64,000 bases of DNA, taken from assembly GCA_946811695.1 (NCBI GenBank), contig OX328123.1, positions 12,947,662 to 13,011,661 of the forward strand. The letters run 5' to 3'. Under the pieces are notes generated by a model. The model did no database searches, was not told where the DNA came from, and was given only the letters and a program-made list of their open reading frames with translations. This document shows positions 36,101-47,393 of the stretch, piece by piece; position 1 is the first letter of the stretch, and the number at the start of each line of letters is the position of its first letter. A program made the position numbers and the translations under genes. This DNA comes from Gonocerus acuteangulatus (Eukaryota > Arthropoda > Insecta > Hemiptera > Coreidae).

Positions 36101-39100
36101 CTTCAGGTGCAGGTGTCTCTACTTCCCCTGTTGGAAGAGATTCATTCATTGGACTAACCGTCTTACCCGAGATAGTTGTTAATTCTTGGGGATATGTTTT
36201 TTCTGTTAGGACGGTTAATCCTGGCGACTGTGATGTTGGTATCTCGTGAGGGGTCATATCAGGCCTCACAGGGGTAGAAGTAGGTATTTCTTCTATCTGA
36301 CCAAATGTAGTGGCTTTGGGAATTTTGGTCATAGAAGGGTAAGTTGGGTGTGAGGTTTCTGCTGATGGTGAAGTAATTTCAGAAGATGAGGGAATCGTTG
36401 TTTCTATAGATGATTCTGTTGTAAGTGTTACGCCACTTGGAGGTGAGGTCAGTTCTTGTGGTCCTGTGTACTCAGGTGTAAAAGTCTCTCTGCTAGTTGG
36501 ACCAGTTTCTGTAACACCCGGTTGAGTTGAAGCTTTAACAGATTCAGTGACTTTCTCCGTTGATGGCTGGAATGTTTCTCTGGATCTTGTTGTCATCAGA
36601 ACCTGTGGTGTTGTTGTCTGCTCCATGGGAGTTACAGTTATTATTTTTGGACTTACCTTTCCTGTGGTTGTAGTTGTGGGGAATTCAGAAACCAATTCTT
36701 TTCTAGGTATTGTATAATACTTTGTTGTTTCTTCATAGGTTGTTTCAGGAAGATAGGTAATTGTCGTTTCCTTGATAGGAATTTCTGTGCTAGGAGAAGT
36801 ACCTTCAGGTGCAGGTGTCTCTACTTCCTCCGTTGGAAGAGATTCATTCATTGGAGTAACCGTCTTACCCGAGATAGTTTTTAATTCCTGGGGATATGTT
36901 TTTTCTGTTAGGACGGTTAATGCTGGCGACTCAGATGTTGGTATCTCGTGAGGTGTCATTTCTGGCCGGACAGAGGTAGCAGTGGTTATTTCCTCTATTA
37001 GACCAAAAGTAGTGGCTTTGGGAATTTTGGTCATAGAAGGGTAAGTTGGGTGAGCAGTTTTTGCTGATGGAGTAGTAATTTCAGACGATATGGGTATCGT
37101 AGTTTCTTTAGATGATTCTGTTGTAAGAGTTACGCCACTTGGAGGTGAGGTCAGTTCTTGTGGTCCTGTGTACTCAGGAGTAAAAGTATGTTTGCCAGTT
37201 TGTCCAGTTTCTGTAATAACTGGTTGAGTTGAAGCTTCAACAGATTCAGTGACTTTCTCCGTTGATGGCTGGAATGTTTCTCTGGACCTTGTTGTCATCA
37301 GAACCTGTGGTGTTGTTGTCTGCTCCATGGGAGTTACAGTTATTATTTTTGGACTGACTTTTCCTGTCGTAGTACTTGAGGGGGATTCAGAAACTAATTC
37401 TTTACTAGGTATTGTATAATACTTTGTTGTTTCTTCATAGGTAGTTTCAGCAAGATAGGTAATTGTCGTTTCCTTGATAGGAATTTCTGTGGGAGGAGAA
37501 GTACCTTCAGGTGCAGGCGTCTTTACTTCCTCTGTTGGAAGAGATTCATTCATTGGAGTAACCGTCTTACTCGAGATAGTTGTTAATTCCTGGGGATATG
37601 TTTTTTCTGTTAGGACGGTTAATGCTGGCGACTCAGATGTTGGCATCTCGTGAGGTGTCATTTCTGGCCGGACAGAGGTAGCAGTGGTTATTTCCTCTAT
37701 TAGACCAAAAGTAGTGGCTTTGGGAATTTCGGTCATAGAAGGGTAAGTTGGGTGAGAGTTTTCTGCTGATGGTGAAGTAATTTCAGAAGATGAGGTTATC
37801 GTAGTTTCTTTAGATGATTCTGTTGTAAGTGTCACGCCACTTGGAGGTGAGGTCAGTTCTTGTGGTCCTGTGTACTCAGGTGTAAAAGTCTCTCTGCTAG
37901 TTTGTCCAGTTTCTGTAACACCCGGTTGAGTTGAAGCTTTAACAGATTCAGTGACTTTCTCCGTTGAGGGCTGGAATGTTTCTCTGTATCTTGTTGTCAT
38001 CAGAAACTGTGGTGTCGTTAACTGCTCCTTAGGAGTTACAGTTATTATTTTTGGACTTACCTTTCCTGTCGTTGTAGTTGGGGGGAATTTAGAAACAAAT
38101 TCTTTACTAGGTAATGTATAATACTTTGTTGTTTCTTCAAATGTAGTTTCAGGAAGATGGGTAATTGTCGTTTGCTTGATAGGAATTTCTGTACGAGGAG
38201 AAGTACCTTCGGGTGCAGGTGTCTCTACTTCCTCTGTTGGAAGAGATTCATTAATTGGAGTAACCGTCTTACCCGAGATAGTTGTAAATTCCTGGGGATA
38301 TGTTTTTTCTGTTAGGACGGTTAATGCTGGCGACTCAGATGTTGGTATCTCGTGAGGTGTCATTTCTGGCCTGACAGAGGTAGCAGTGGTTATTTCCTCT
38401 ATTAGACCAAAAGTTGTGGCTTTGGGAATTTTGGTCATAGAAGGGTAAGTTGGGTGTGAGGTTTCTGCTGATGGTGAAGTAATTTCAGAAGATGAGGGAA
38501 TCGTTGTTTCTTTAGATGATTCTGTTGTAAGTGTTACGCCACTTGGAGGTGAGGTCAGTTCTTGTGGTCTTGTGTACTCAGGTGTAAAAGTCTCTCTGCT
38601 AGTTGGACCAGTTTCTGTAACACCCGGTTGAGTTGAAGCATTAACAGATTCAGTGACTTTCTCCGTTGATGGCTGGAATGTTTCTCTGGATCTTGTTGTC
38701 ATCAGAACCTGTGGTGTTGTTGTCTGCTCCATGGGAGTTACAGTTATTATTTTTGGACTTACCTTTCCTGTCGTTGTAGTTGAGGGGAATTCAGAAACCA
38801 ATTCTTTACTAGGTATTGTATAATACTTTGTTGTTTCTTCATAGGTTGTTTCAGGAAGATAGTTAATTGTCGTTTCCTTGATAGGAATTTCTGTGGGAGG
38901 AGAAGTACCTTCAGGTGCAGGTGTCTCTACTTCCTCTGTTGGAAGAGATTCATTCATTGGACTAACCGTCTTACCCGAGATAGTTGTTAATTCTTGGGGA
39001 TATGTTTTTTCTGTTAGGACGGTTAATCCTGGCGACTGTGATGTTGGTATCTCGTGAGGTGTCGTTTCAGGCCTCACAGGGGTAGAAGTAGGTATTTCTT

Positions 39101-41665
39101 CTATCTGACCAAATGTAGTGGCTTTGGGAATTTTGGTCATAGAAGGGTAAGTTGGGTGTGAGGTTTCTGCAGATGGTGAAGTAATTTCAGAAGATGAGGG
39201 AATCGTTGTTTCTTTAGATGATTCTGTTGTAAGTGTTACGCCACTTGGAGGTGAGGTCAGTTCTTGCGGTCCAGGAAGATAGGTAATTGTCGTTTCCTTG
39301 ATAGGAATTTCTGTGCTAGGAGAAGTACCTTCAGGTGCAGGTGTCTCTACTTCCTCCGTTGGAAGAGATTCATTCATTGGAGTAACCGTCTTACCCGAGA
39401 TAGTTGTTAATTCCTGGGGATTTGTTTTTTCTGTTAGGACGGTTAATGCTGGCAACTCAGATGTTGGTATCTCGTGAGGTGTCATTTCTGGCCGGACAGA
39501 GGTAGCAGTGGTTATTTCCTCTATTAGACCAAAAGTAGTGGCTTTGGGAATTTTGGTCATAGAAGGGTAAGTTGGGTGAGCAGTTTTTGCTGATGGAGTA
39601 GTAATTTCAGACGATATGGGTATCGTAGTTTCTTTAGATGATTCTGTTGTAAGAGTTACGCCACTTGGAGGTGAGGTCAGTTTTTGTGGTCCTGTGTACT
39701 CAGGAGTAAAAGTATGTTTGCTAGTTTGTCCAGTTTCTGTAATAACTGGTTGAGTTGAAGCTTCAACAGATTCAGTGACTTTCTCCGTTGATGGCTGGAA
39801 TGTTTCTCTGGACCTTGTTGTCATCAGAACCTGTGGTGTTGTTGTCTGCTCCATGGGAGTTACAGTTATTATTTTTGGACTGACTTTCCCTGTCGTAGTA
39901 CTTGAGGGGGATTCAGAAACTAATTCTTTACTAGGTATTGTATAATACTTTGTTGTTTCTTCAAACGTAGTTTTAGGAAGATGGGTAATTGTCGTTTCCT
40001 TGATAGGATTTTCTGTGCGAGGAGAAGTACCTTCAGGTGCAGGTGTCTCTACTTCCTCCGTTGGAAGAGATTCATTCATTGGAGTAACCGTCTTACTCGA
40101 GAGAGTTGTTAATTCCTGGGGATATGTTTGTTCTGTTAGGACGGTTAATGCTGGCGACTCAGATGTTGATATCTCGTGAGGTGTCATTTCTGGCCGGACA
40201 GAGGTAGCAGTGGTTATTTCCTCTATTAGACCAAAAGTAGTGGCTTTGGGAATTTCGGTCATAGAAGGGTAAGTTGGGTGAGAGGTTTCTGCTGATGGTG
40301 AAGTAATTTCAGAAGATGAGGGTATCGTAGTTTCTTTAGATGATTCTGTTGTAAGTGTTACACCACTTGGAGGTGAGGTCAATTCTTGTGGTCCTGTGTA
40401 CTCAGGTGTAAAAGTCTCTCTGCTAGTTTGTCCAGTTTCTGTAACACCCGGTTGAGTTGAAGCTTTAACAGATTCAGTGACTTTCTCCGTTGCTGGCTGG
40501 AATGTTTCTCTGGACCTTGTTGTCATCAGAACCTGTTGTGTTGTTGTCTGCTCCATGGGAGTTACAGTTATTATTTTTGGACTGACCTTTCCTGTCGTTG
40601 TAGTTGGGGGGGATTCCGAAACTAATTCTTTACTAGGTATTGTATAATACTTTGTTGTTTCTTCATAGGTAGTTTCAGGAAGATAGGTAATTGTCGTTTC
40701 CTTGATAGGAATTTCTGTGCGAGAAGAAGTACCTTCAGGTGCAGGTGTCTTTACTTCCTCTGTTGGAAGAGATTCATTCATTGGTCTAACCGTCTTACCC
40801 GAGATAGTTGTTAATTCTTGGGGATAGGTTTTTTCTGTTAGGACGGTTAATGCTGGCGACTGTGATGTTGGTATCTCGTGAGGTGTCATTTCAGGCATGA
40901 GAGAGGTAGCAGAGGTTATTTCTTCTATCTGACCAAAAGTAGTGGCTTTGGCAATTGTGGTCATAGAAGGGTAAGTAGGGTGAGTAGTTTTTGCTGATGG
41001 AGTAGTAGTTTCAGACGATTTGGGTATCATAGTTTCTTTAGTTGATTCTGTTGTAAGTGTTACGCCGCTTGGAGGTGATGTGAATTCCCCTGCTCTCGTG
41101 TACTTAGGTGTAAAAGACGCACTGCTCGTTGGACGAGTTTCTGTAATAACTGGTTGAGTTGAAGCTTCAACAGATTCAGTGACTTCCTTCGTTGTTGGCT
41201 GGAATGTTTCTCTTGATTTTGTTGTTATCAGAACCTGTGGTGTTGTTGTCTGCTCCATGGGAGTTACAGTTATTATTTTTGGACTAACTTTTCCGTTTAT
41301 AGTAGTTGAGGGGAATTCTGAAACTAATTCTTTACTAGGTATTGTATAATACTTTGTTGTTTCTTCTAGTGTAGTTTTGGAAATGTACGTCGTTGGTTGT
41401 ACCTCTTTTTTTGATGTATCGTCTTGTGTGATTTTAGTTCCAATTGTTACTGGTGTTTGTGTCGTTGGCATTTCATTACATTTACGTTTTGGATCTCCTG
41501 TAAAGTAATCAGGGCATTTGCATATAATGTTGTGTGCTTGTACCATACATTCTGCATTGAGTCCGCAGCTGTTGGGATTACATGGATTTGTGCATTCTCC
41601 ATCCATACAGATTTGTGTGTCTGTGCAGTTATTATCCACAGTACAGCTGACATTGGTCAACCTTT
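24155..41665 (-). CDS. dp: dp exon 25: giant Thr/Ser/Pro-rich tandem-repeat exon (about 5,837 residues)
   Basis: A single uninterrupted frame of 17,511 bp, phase 1 to 1. The first roughly 70 residues are a DPY plus EGF (SCTVDNNCTDTQIC, PNSCGLNAEC, TGDPKRKC) and the last roughly 55 are SCLSTVDCPLDLVC plus a short EGF-like piece (PCPTNVEC to VDC). Between them is a Cys-free array of a 702 bp (234-residue) unit rich in Thr, Ser, Pro and Glu, with recurring blocks KIITVTPMEQTTTPQ, SRETFQPSTEKVTES, EYTGPQELTSPPSG, HPTYPSM, ALTVLTEKTYPQELTT, MNESLPTEEV and KYYTIPSKELVSE. Drosophila Dumpy also has a long Pro/Ser/Thr repeat region (called PIGSFEAST), so position and composition match, but homology of the unit itself is not shown. 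Likely a heavily O-glycosylated, extended, elastic stretch. Donor G|GTAAAG, acceptor TTCACAG|AA. Confidence 0.95.
24815..41380 (-). repeat. tandem array of about 24 coding units of 702 bp inside exon 25
   Basis: The motif coding KIITVTP recurs 23 times: 25411, 26113, 26815, 27517, 28216, 28918, 29620, 30319, 31021, 31723, 32425, 33127, 33829, 34531, 35233, 35935, 36637, 37339, 38041, 38743, 39865, 40567 and 41269. Spacing is 702 bp except two of 699 (single Thr codon lost) and one of 1,122, which hides a partial 420 bp unit without the motif. Units at both edges (near 24.8-25.1 kb and 40.8-41.4 kb) are the most diverged, and central ones are nearly identical at DNA level. Confidence 0.95.
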
Positions 41666-42141
41666 CTGTGAATATACAATATAATAATTTATTTAATGTA
41701 TTTACATATTGCTTAACATATTTACATTTAATGTACATAGAGTATCCATTACCTATGTTAATTTGCTACTTTTATAGTTATGATTTTCATGCAAATTAAT
41801 AAATTATAAATACTATTTAAGTAAATGTATTTTTGTTGATTTTACTTTTTACTTTTTTTTGTACAATTTTTGAAATATGTAATTTAATTTGAATAGGTTA
41901 TTAAACCTATTCTAGTATTATTCGTAAATAAACACTTAGGTCCACTCATCTAGGTATTATTTCGTTTTTAACATTTTGTTGACCCATAAATATAGCATTT
42001 AAATGATTTTGTCGGATATTAGTATTTTATTAGGAATCTTTAGGCACAAAGAGTTTGTGAATATTTTGCCTTATATTTTGCTTAATGATAAAAAATAAAA
42101 ATAAAAGAAAAACAATTACTGCATACTATTCAAGTTAACCA

Positions 42142-42177
42142 AGGAGTTATATTTCATGCATGCGAAATATAACTCCT
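42142..42177. repeat. perfect 14 bp-arm palindrome
   Basis: AGGAGTTATATTTC and GAAATATAACTCCT flank the self-complementary loop ATGCATGC. No flanking element was recognised. Confidence 0.85.
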
Positions 42178-42516
42178 GGGTTTATCTGAACAGGCTATAG
42201 TTTTATCTGTAATAATTTATGTAGGGCTTTAAGGATATATGGAACTACATTGCAATGTACTGTAATTTCGAAGGCCAGATCAATTAATATTTACCTGCTC
42301 CTAAACTAAACTCTAATTATGAAATGAATGATTATTTTAAAATTAATTATGTATTTCTTTACTCTACTTTATGTTACACTATCGAAAGACTTGTGCTTGA
42401 ACCTTTTTCCAAAGAACTTTTAAGTTCTAAGAGGTACACATGTTTGCTAATATGTCATTCAAACATACTTGGGGGCCTTGTCACCAAATGTATGTGACAC
42501 TGTTCTTTTTTAAATT

Positions 42517-42596
42517 AATAGAATTTTTAGTGCTAATGACCTAAGCAGTAGACACACCAAAAAAAAAAAAAAAAAAAAAAAAAATAGAATTTTTAG
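42517..42596. mobile_element. very short retroposon tail with target-site duplication, copy 1
   Basis: AATAGAATTTTTAG occurs on both sides of a 29 bp insert (TGCTAATGACCTAAGCAGTA and following) plus about 25 A. This is the mark of a 5'-truncated SINE or LINE inserted by target-primed reverse transcription, plus-strand orientation. Confidence 0.85.
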
Positions 42597-43844
42597 CAGG
42601 CATTTTAAAAGCCTATTTACATAATGGAGAGCCGACAGTCCAATTTGGGCCTTATAAGAAACTCCACCATATCATGCTTGGTGACAAAACTGCTAAGAAT
42701 TATTTTATTTATTTATTGAGAGCTCTCACGAAAACAAGGTATTTCGAACTTACTGAGTTGACAGCATATTATAAATGGTTGTTATATTTTAATATTATTT
42801 ATATACAGTTGTCACTTTTATTTATTAATTTACAAAGGACAAGACAACTTTTTAATTCTTATTATCGTGTCCCGAAGGAACATTTTTGCATTTAAGAAAA
42901 TGCAAAACTTTCCGTTATTAGTATTACTTTAATTTAAAATAGTTGAGTAATGTTTACGGGTAGGGCGATACTTGTAGAGTTATGAAGTGATGAAAGAGCA
43001 GAGACACAAATGTATCAAGGGTGGCTACAAGGTACAATTGTTTGGAATTCCAGAGAGAGCTAGCTCAGAGATAAAAATACTTCCATAGGAAGCTGTTCAG
43101 TTGAAGGGAGCATTAAGTTTGGAAGGCCAAGAGGATTTTATTTCGTAGACTTAAAGGACATAGGGAGGTCTTGGTAAGGCATTAACTGAGCTGTGGGGGC
43201 ACTCGTGAGGACAAAGAGAAACGAGCCGGCTCAATGTGTGGGAGTCTCTCTGTGGAAGGTCGAAATGCATGAAAAAGTTTAATGGGCATTCGAGTTTGGT
43301 CTTGAGAATGCTGGAGAGACCATCTTAAAACAAATAATCATAGTTGAACCAAGGGGGGATAGGAGTGGACAAGTCTTCATTGTGCGAAGATGGCTGGTCT
43401 TCTTGAGAATAAATTCGGATCATCAAGGAATTTGGAAGATATTGGTCAGGAAGAATGTTGCTCCCATATAGTTTTGTAGTGTTTTATCTGCAAACTGATT
43501 AGGTCAGCAAAAGTATTCATGTTTTCAAACAAATTATATAAATTTAGTTACTCATACAATTGGGGACTCATTTCATTCAACCTAAAGTATTTCTTATTGA
43601 ATATGAACTTCACTAACTAATTTGTTATTGGTGACTCCTATCAGTTTTTAATAAAAGATATAGAATGTAACATAAAACATTACAGAAATGAGTGAGTGGA
43701 CTAAATGCTACTTAGTGCGTTTTAGAGATTCTATACGCATTTTGATGACAAAACAAACGTATTTATTGAACAACTGTATGTTAGGACGTCATACACTATC
43801 AGTGACTTAATGTTCAAACATTTTATTCTAAATAACTCATAGAC

Positions 43845-43905
43845 GCTAAGATTTGAACCCAGTTCTTCCCATTCTATGTGAGAAGACCTTACTAATCAGG
43901 CCACA
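43845..43905 (-). mobile_element. tRNA-like SINE head
   Basis: On the minus strand GTGGCCTGATTAGTAAGG resembles an RNA polymerase III A box and GGGTTCAAATCTTAGC a B box, spaced as in a tRNA gene. Stems are not well paired and no acceptor stem is visible, so a tRNA-derived SINE is more likely than a functional tRNA. Confidence 0.5.
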
Positions 43906-44942
43906 CATATCACAGAATGGCAAATTAACTAGACCAATGGAGCCAATTCTTTAGATCATTGATTTATATCTATCTGAAGTCAGCCATTATAACAGTCTTT
44001 TAAGACTTACATAGTTAACCCTCAATAATAAATTTATTAAACCACTGAATGGTATCCAGGATAGCATTTGCATTGTAAGTTTAAAAAACTCTGCTTGATG
44101 AAAACCCAGCCAAGGATGGGGCCCCGCGATTAAAAATACAAACTGTGATTTTGGTTTCTCATTGTACACAATTATACATTCAAACAATTTATTTAGGATG
44201 GTATGAAAAATAAGCAAAGAATAGTTTTGTTAGATATATAATCTAGCAATAGTTGAAGTAAAATTAATAATATTTGTTTGTTATTTGTTTTTGGCAACAC
44301 TGTTTGTCCTATGTGTGGAAGGTTATTTGGTGGGCTCTATCTGTAATGTCGCTAACCTCCTTGTCTGAATACATCCTCTCTGATCAAATGAAGTCTATCC
44401 AAATCAGAATTTTTCTAATTAATCCTGGCACAGGCATTATTTCTAACAAGGTTTCTTAGGAAAGTTATTTTTAATGCATCCAATATTCTCAACACTGTCT
44501 ACCTAGTGCTGAAAATGTGCACTTTCACAGTATGGCCAACCACCCCCTGACATGCAATGGCCACAAAACTGCATTGATATGATATTAAAAATATTAAGTG
44601 TTATTTTCCGAATGCCATACAGATTGTCATGTGACGAACCAATAATAAAGTGTGAAAAATAATGATCTCAGAAATTTAAAGGTTTATTTTGTCATCAAAT
44701 TGTTTAGTTAGATTCAAGCTATATTTAGTTGTGTTAAAATACACAGCACTAAAGTAAATAACTATGTAAGGCTAGGTGTAAACAATTAAGAGTTAATACA
44801 TTTAATAATAAAAATTAAAATAAATAATTGATGTCAAAATTTACTCCAATTCCTTATGGTGTTTAAAAAAAATCAAAACACATTATTTAAAAGTTAATTA
44901 ATATCATTTAACAAAACGTATACAAAATTTTTATATAATAAT

Positions 44943-44985
44943 AATAAGTCATTCTTGGCGCTAATGACCTAGAAGTAGATGCGCC

Positions 44986-45047
<62 letters not shown>

Positions 45048-45058
45048 AGTCATTCTTG
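44943..45058. mobile_element. very short retroposon tail with target-site duplication, copy 2
   Basis: AATAAGTCATTCTTG flanks an insert beginning GCGCTAATGACCTAGAAGTA, followed by about 55 A. The insert matches copy 1 at 42.5 kb (GCTAATGACCTA, then a GTAGA-CGC/CAC block), so both come from the same family. Confidence 0.88.
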
Positions 45059-45839
45059 TTAGATGTTCTGTTGTTCAACCTTTAAGATAAGAAAAACTAC
45101 AAGCCTATTATTTATTTTTTTTATTCACTATTTATTAAAGAGAAATTATTTACTCAGAGAATTGGATTAATTTATATTGGAGGAATAAATTTTACAATAG
45201 TAATAATTTATTACAATTTTAATATTATATTCTTATTTATGGTTTTCAAACTATAGATAGTGAATCTCTTTTGTTTTAATTCAATAATAGAAGATTACGG
45301 ACATTGTACAGCATTAAAAAGTACTTCTAAAAAGATTCCCTAATCTCAAAGTTTTTTATTTATCTTGATCAATCAAACTAAATAAAAAATGAAATATAAT
45401 TGAATACATTATCTGGTTAATGCATGTCTTGTTACCAATTCAAGTCAAATTTATGGCACAACACTGCTTTATTACAAAGTCGTTTTTAAGTCTCGTTATT
45501 TTTTAAATAAAATGAAGCGAAGTTAATCAAGAGTAATTCGCACGTTATCATTGTATAATTTCTGTTACTGGTGTTACCGCTTCCATCTTCAGCAGACGGT
45601 TTTTCACTATCAGTGCCATATTTTGCCACAATTCCATCTGACTTCTTTAGCTTTCATCCATGGAAGTTTTTAACTTATATAATAAAATCCACACAAATTA
45701 AAATACCAACTATCATGGATGTTAATCTGAAGAATGCATATGAGGTTTTGGCGAAATATGCTGTTTGCGTTAGTGGACATCAAAACCATTTTGTGAAGAA
45801 CCCTTTCATAATTAATAATTATTTGTTCATCGAATCTAA

Positions 45840-46396
45840 TACATGGATAATTCGAACTTCGATAATTCGAAATCGCCTTTAATTCGAACATTTCTCTCGG
45901 CCCCTAGACTTTAGGGCATAAACAATGTAAAAAAATCGTGGTTAATTCGAATAAAATTTTGGATAATTCGAATTTTTTACGAGTCAGTACCTCCAATGGG
46001 AAGTGGACAGAGAGGCGGTCGATCTTAAATCTTGTGAAAATATTCTCCCTTCGGGCAAGAAGGATAGTAAGATACGGATGTAGGGGTTCCGGGACAAGAA
46101 GCGCTGCGGTCTTATAGTCTAGTTCTTGGACTCTAGGAGTTCTGGAAAGTAGTGGGTCGCCCTTCCTCCCTTCCAAGGATTGTAGTTACATACACCATCC
46201 TGTCGTTTATTTATTACTTATGTACTTAATCATCAATTCATGATATGTTTGTTATTCTTTAAATAAAATGTATTTTTTTTTTTAAATTTGAAAATATGAA
46301 GGTCGATTTTTTAGCCCTTTATTTTCAAAAACTTTTGTAATTCGAATTTTGGATAATTCGAACTTTTTTATCGGTCCCTAGGGAAGTTCTACTGTA
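45840..46396. mobile_element. decayed pogo/Tigger-like element
   Basis: Several TAATTCGAA-type words cluster at both ends (GGATAATTCGAAC near 45,846 and 46,350), and the right end reads AGTTCTACTG followed by TA. No transposase frame was recognised. The left boundary is uncertain. Confidence 0.5.
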
Positions 46397-46631
46397 TACC
46401 ATAATCCATTTTTTTTGGTAGACCCCATATTTTCTTGTATACAATTTTTAATTCACTAAAGACTCAATCTGTGAGCTTATTTATGTGACAATAGATTATG
46501 TATATAATATATATATATATAAAAAAAAAAATCAGTAGCAAAGAAGTTAATTTACTCTGATGAATTTTTAAGACTGATAAAAGCAAGCAAATAAGGAATT
46601 AAGGAGTAATTATGACAAACAATATTTTTAC

Positions 46632-47393
46632 CTTTAATACATCCATTTTTAGGGTCGGCAGTATACCCTTGTGGACAAAACCTGCAGACTGCTTTATGAT
46701 CTTCAACAAAGCAAGGGGCGTCTTGCGGGCATGTCATGTTCATACAGGGATTTATGCATTGATAATTACGGCAGGAAAGAGTAGGAGGGCATCCTGCGTC
46801 TCTGAGACAAATTGATACTTCTGGATTACAATTTTCTGTACAAACACAAACTGGACGGTGATCTAAAACCAGGCAGGTTTTATTCTCTGAGCAAATTCCT
46901 GGGACACAAGGTGTTTGACATCGGTCTAATACACAAGCCTCATTCGAAGGGCAGTCCGCATCTTGCCTACATTCCGATTGCTCAGGTGCACATCGCAACT
47001 CACCATTAGCACTTAATGAAAATCCGTATTTACAAACACATTGAGGCCTGTGATCTCTTACTCTGCAGATTTTATTCGGGTCGCAGGTAGGGCCTGATAG
47101 AAGGCACGGATCACGGCATTCGTCCCTATGACAAGAAAGACTACTCGGGCAATGGTTGTTAGTTTTACATTTCATCTGTGGTGGAACAGGTGTCGTTTCT
47201 TGACACTTTGGATCGGGGGTACACATGACTCGTGGATCACCGGAATGACACTGGGGGCAAACACATTTTGCATGGTGTTCGAACGGTTGGCAAAGAGCAC
47301 TCTGCCCACAAGACTCCCTCAAGCTGCATACTTCTATACATTCTTGATTGATGCATGCCTTCTCAGCTGGGCAGTCCTCATGGCTCTCGCATT
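46632..47393 (-). CDS. dp: dp exon 24: DPY and EGF-like modules preceding the giant repeat exon
   Basis: The exon codes 254 residues, phase 1 to 1. It opens with the DPY motif ECESHEDCPAEKAC and then has ESCGQSALC (EGF), a Pro/Thr linker TTPVPP, NHCPSSLSCHRDEC, an EGF (TCDPNKICRVRDH), DADCPSNEACVLDRC, EGF-like ICSENKTC and CTENCNPEVSIC, DAGCPPTLSC and an EGF ending ADPKNGC. The acceptor GGTAG|AA was chosen because it gives the correct phase and restores the DPY motif. The upstream in-frame Met at 47,427 is intronic. One N-glycosylation sequon (NKT) lies in it. Confidence 0.9.

Noticed and set aside
24155..41665. CRISPR-like or satellite array
   Set aside because: The periodic repeat is fully coding in one frame, with third-position variation and in-frame indels, and belongs to a eukaryotic exon.
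43845..43905. Functional tRNA gene
   Set aside because: Only promoter-box-like words are present; acceptor and anticodon stems do not pair convincingly, so it is annotated as a SINE head.
45571..45882. 103-residue plus-strand frame and its 73-residue antisense partner
   Set aside because: No recognisable domain, located next to a decayed transposon. I could not support it as a gene.
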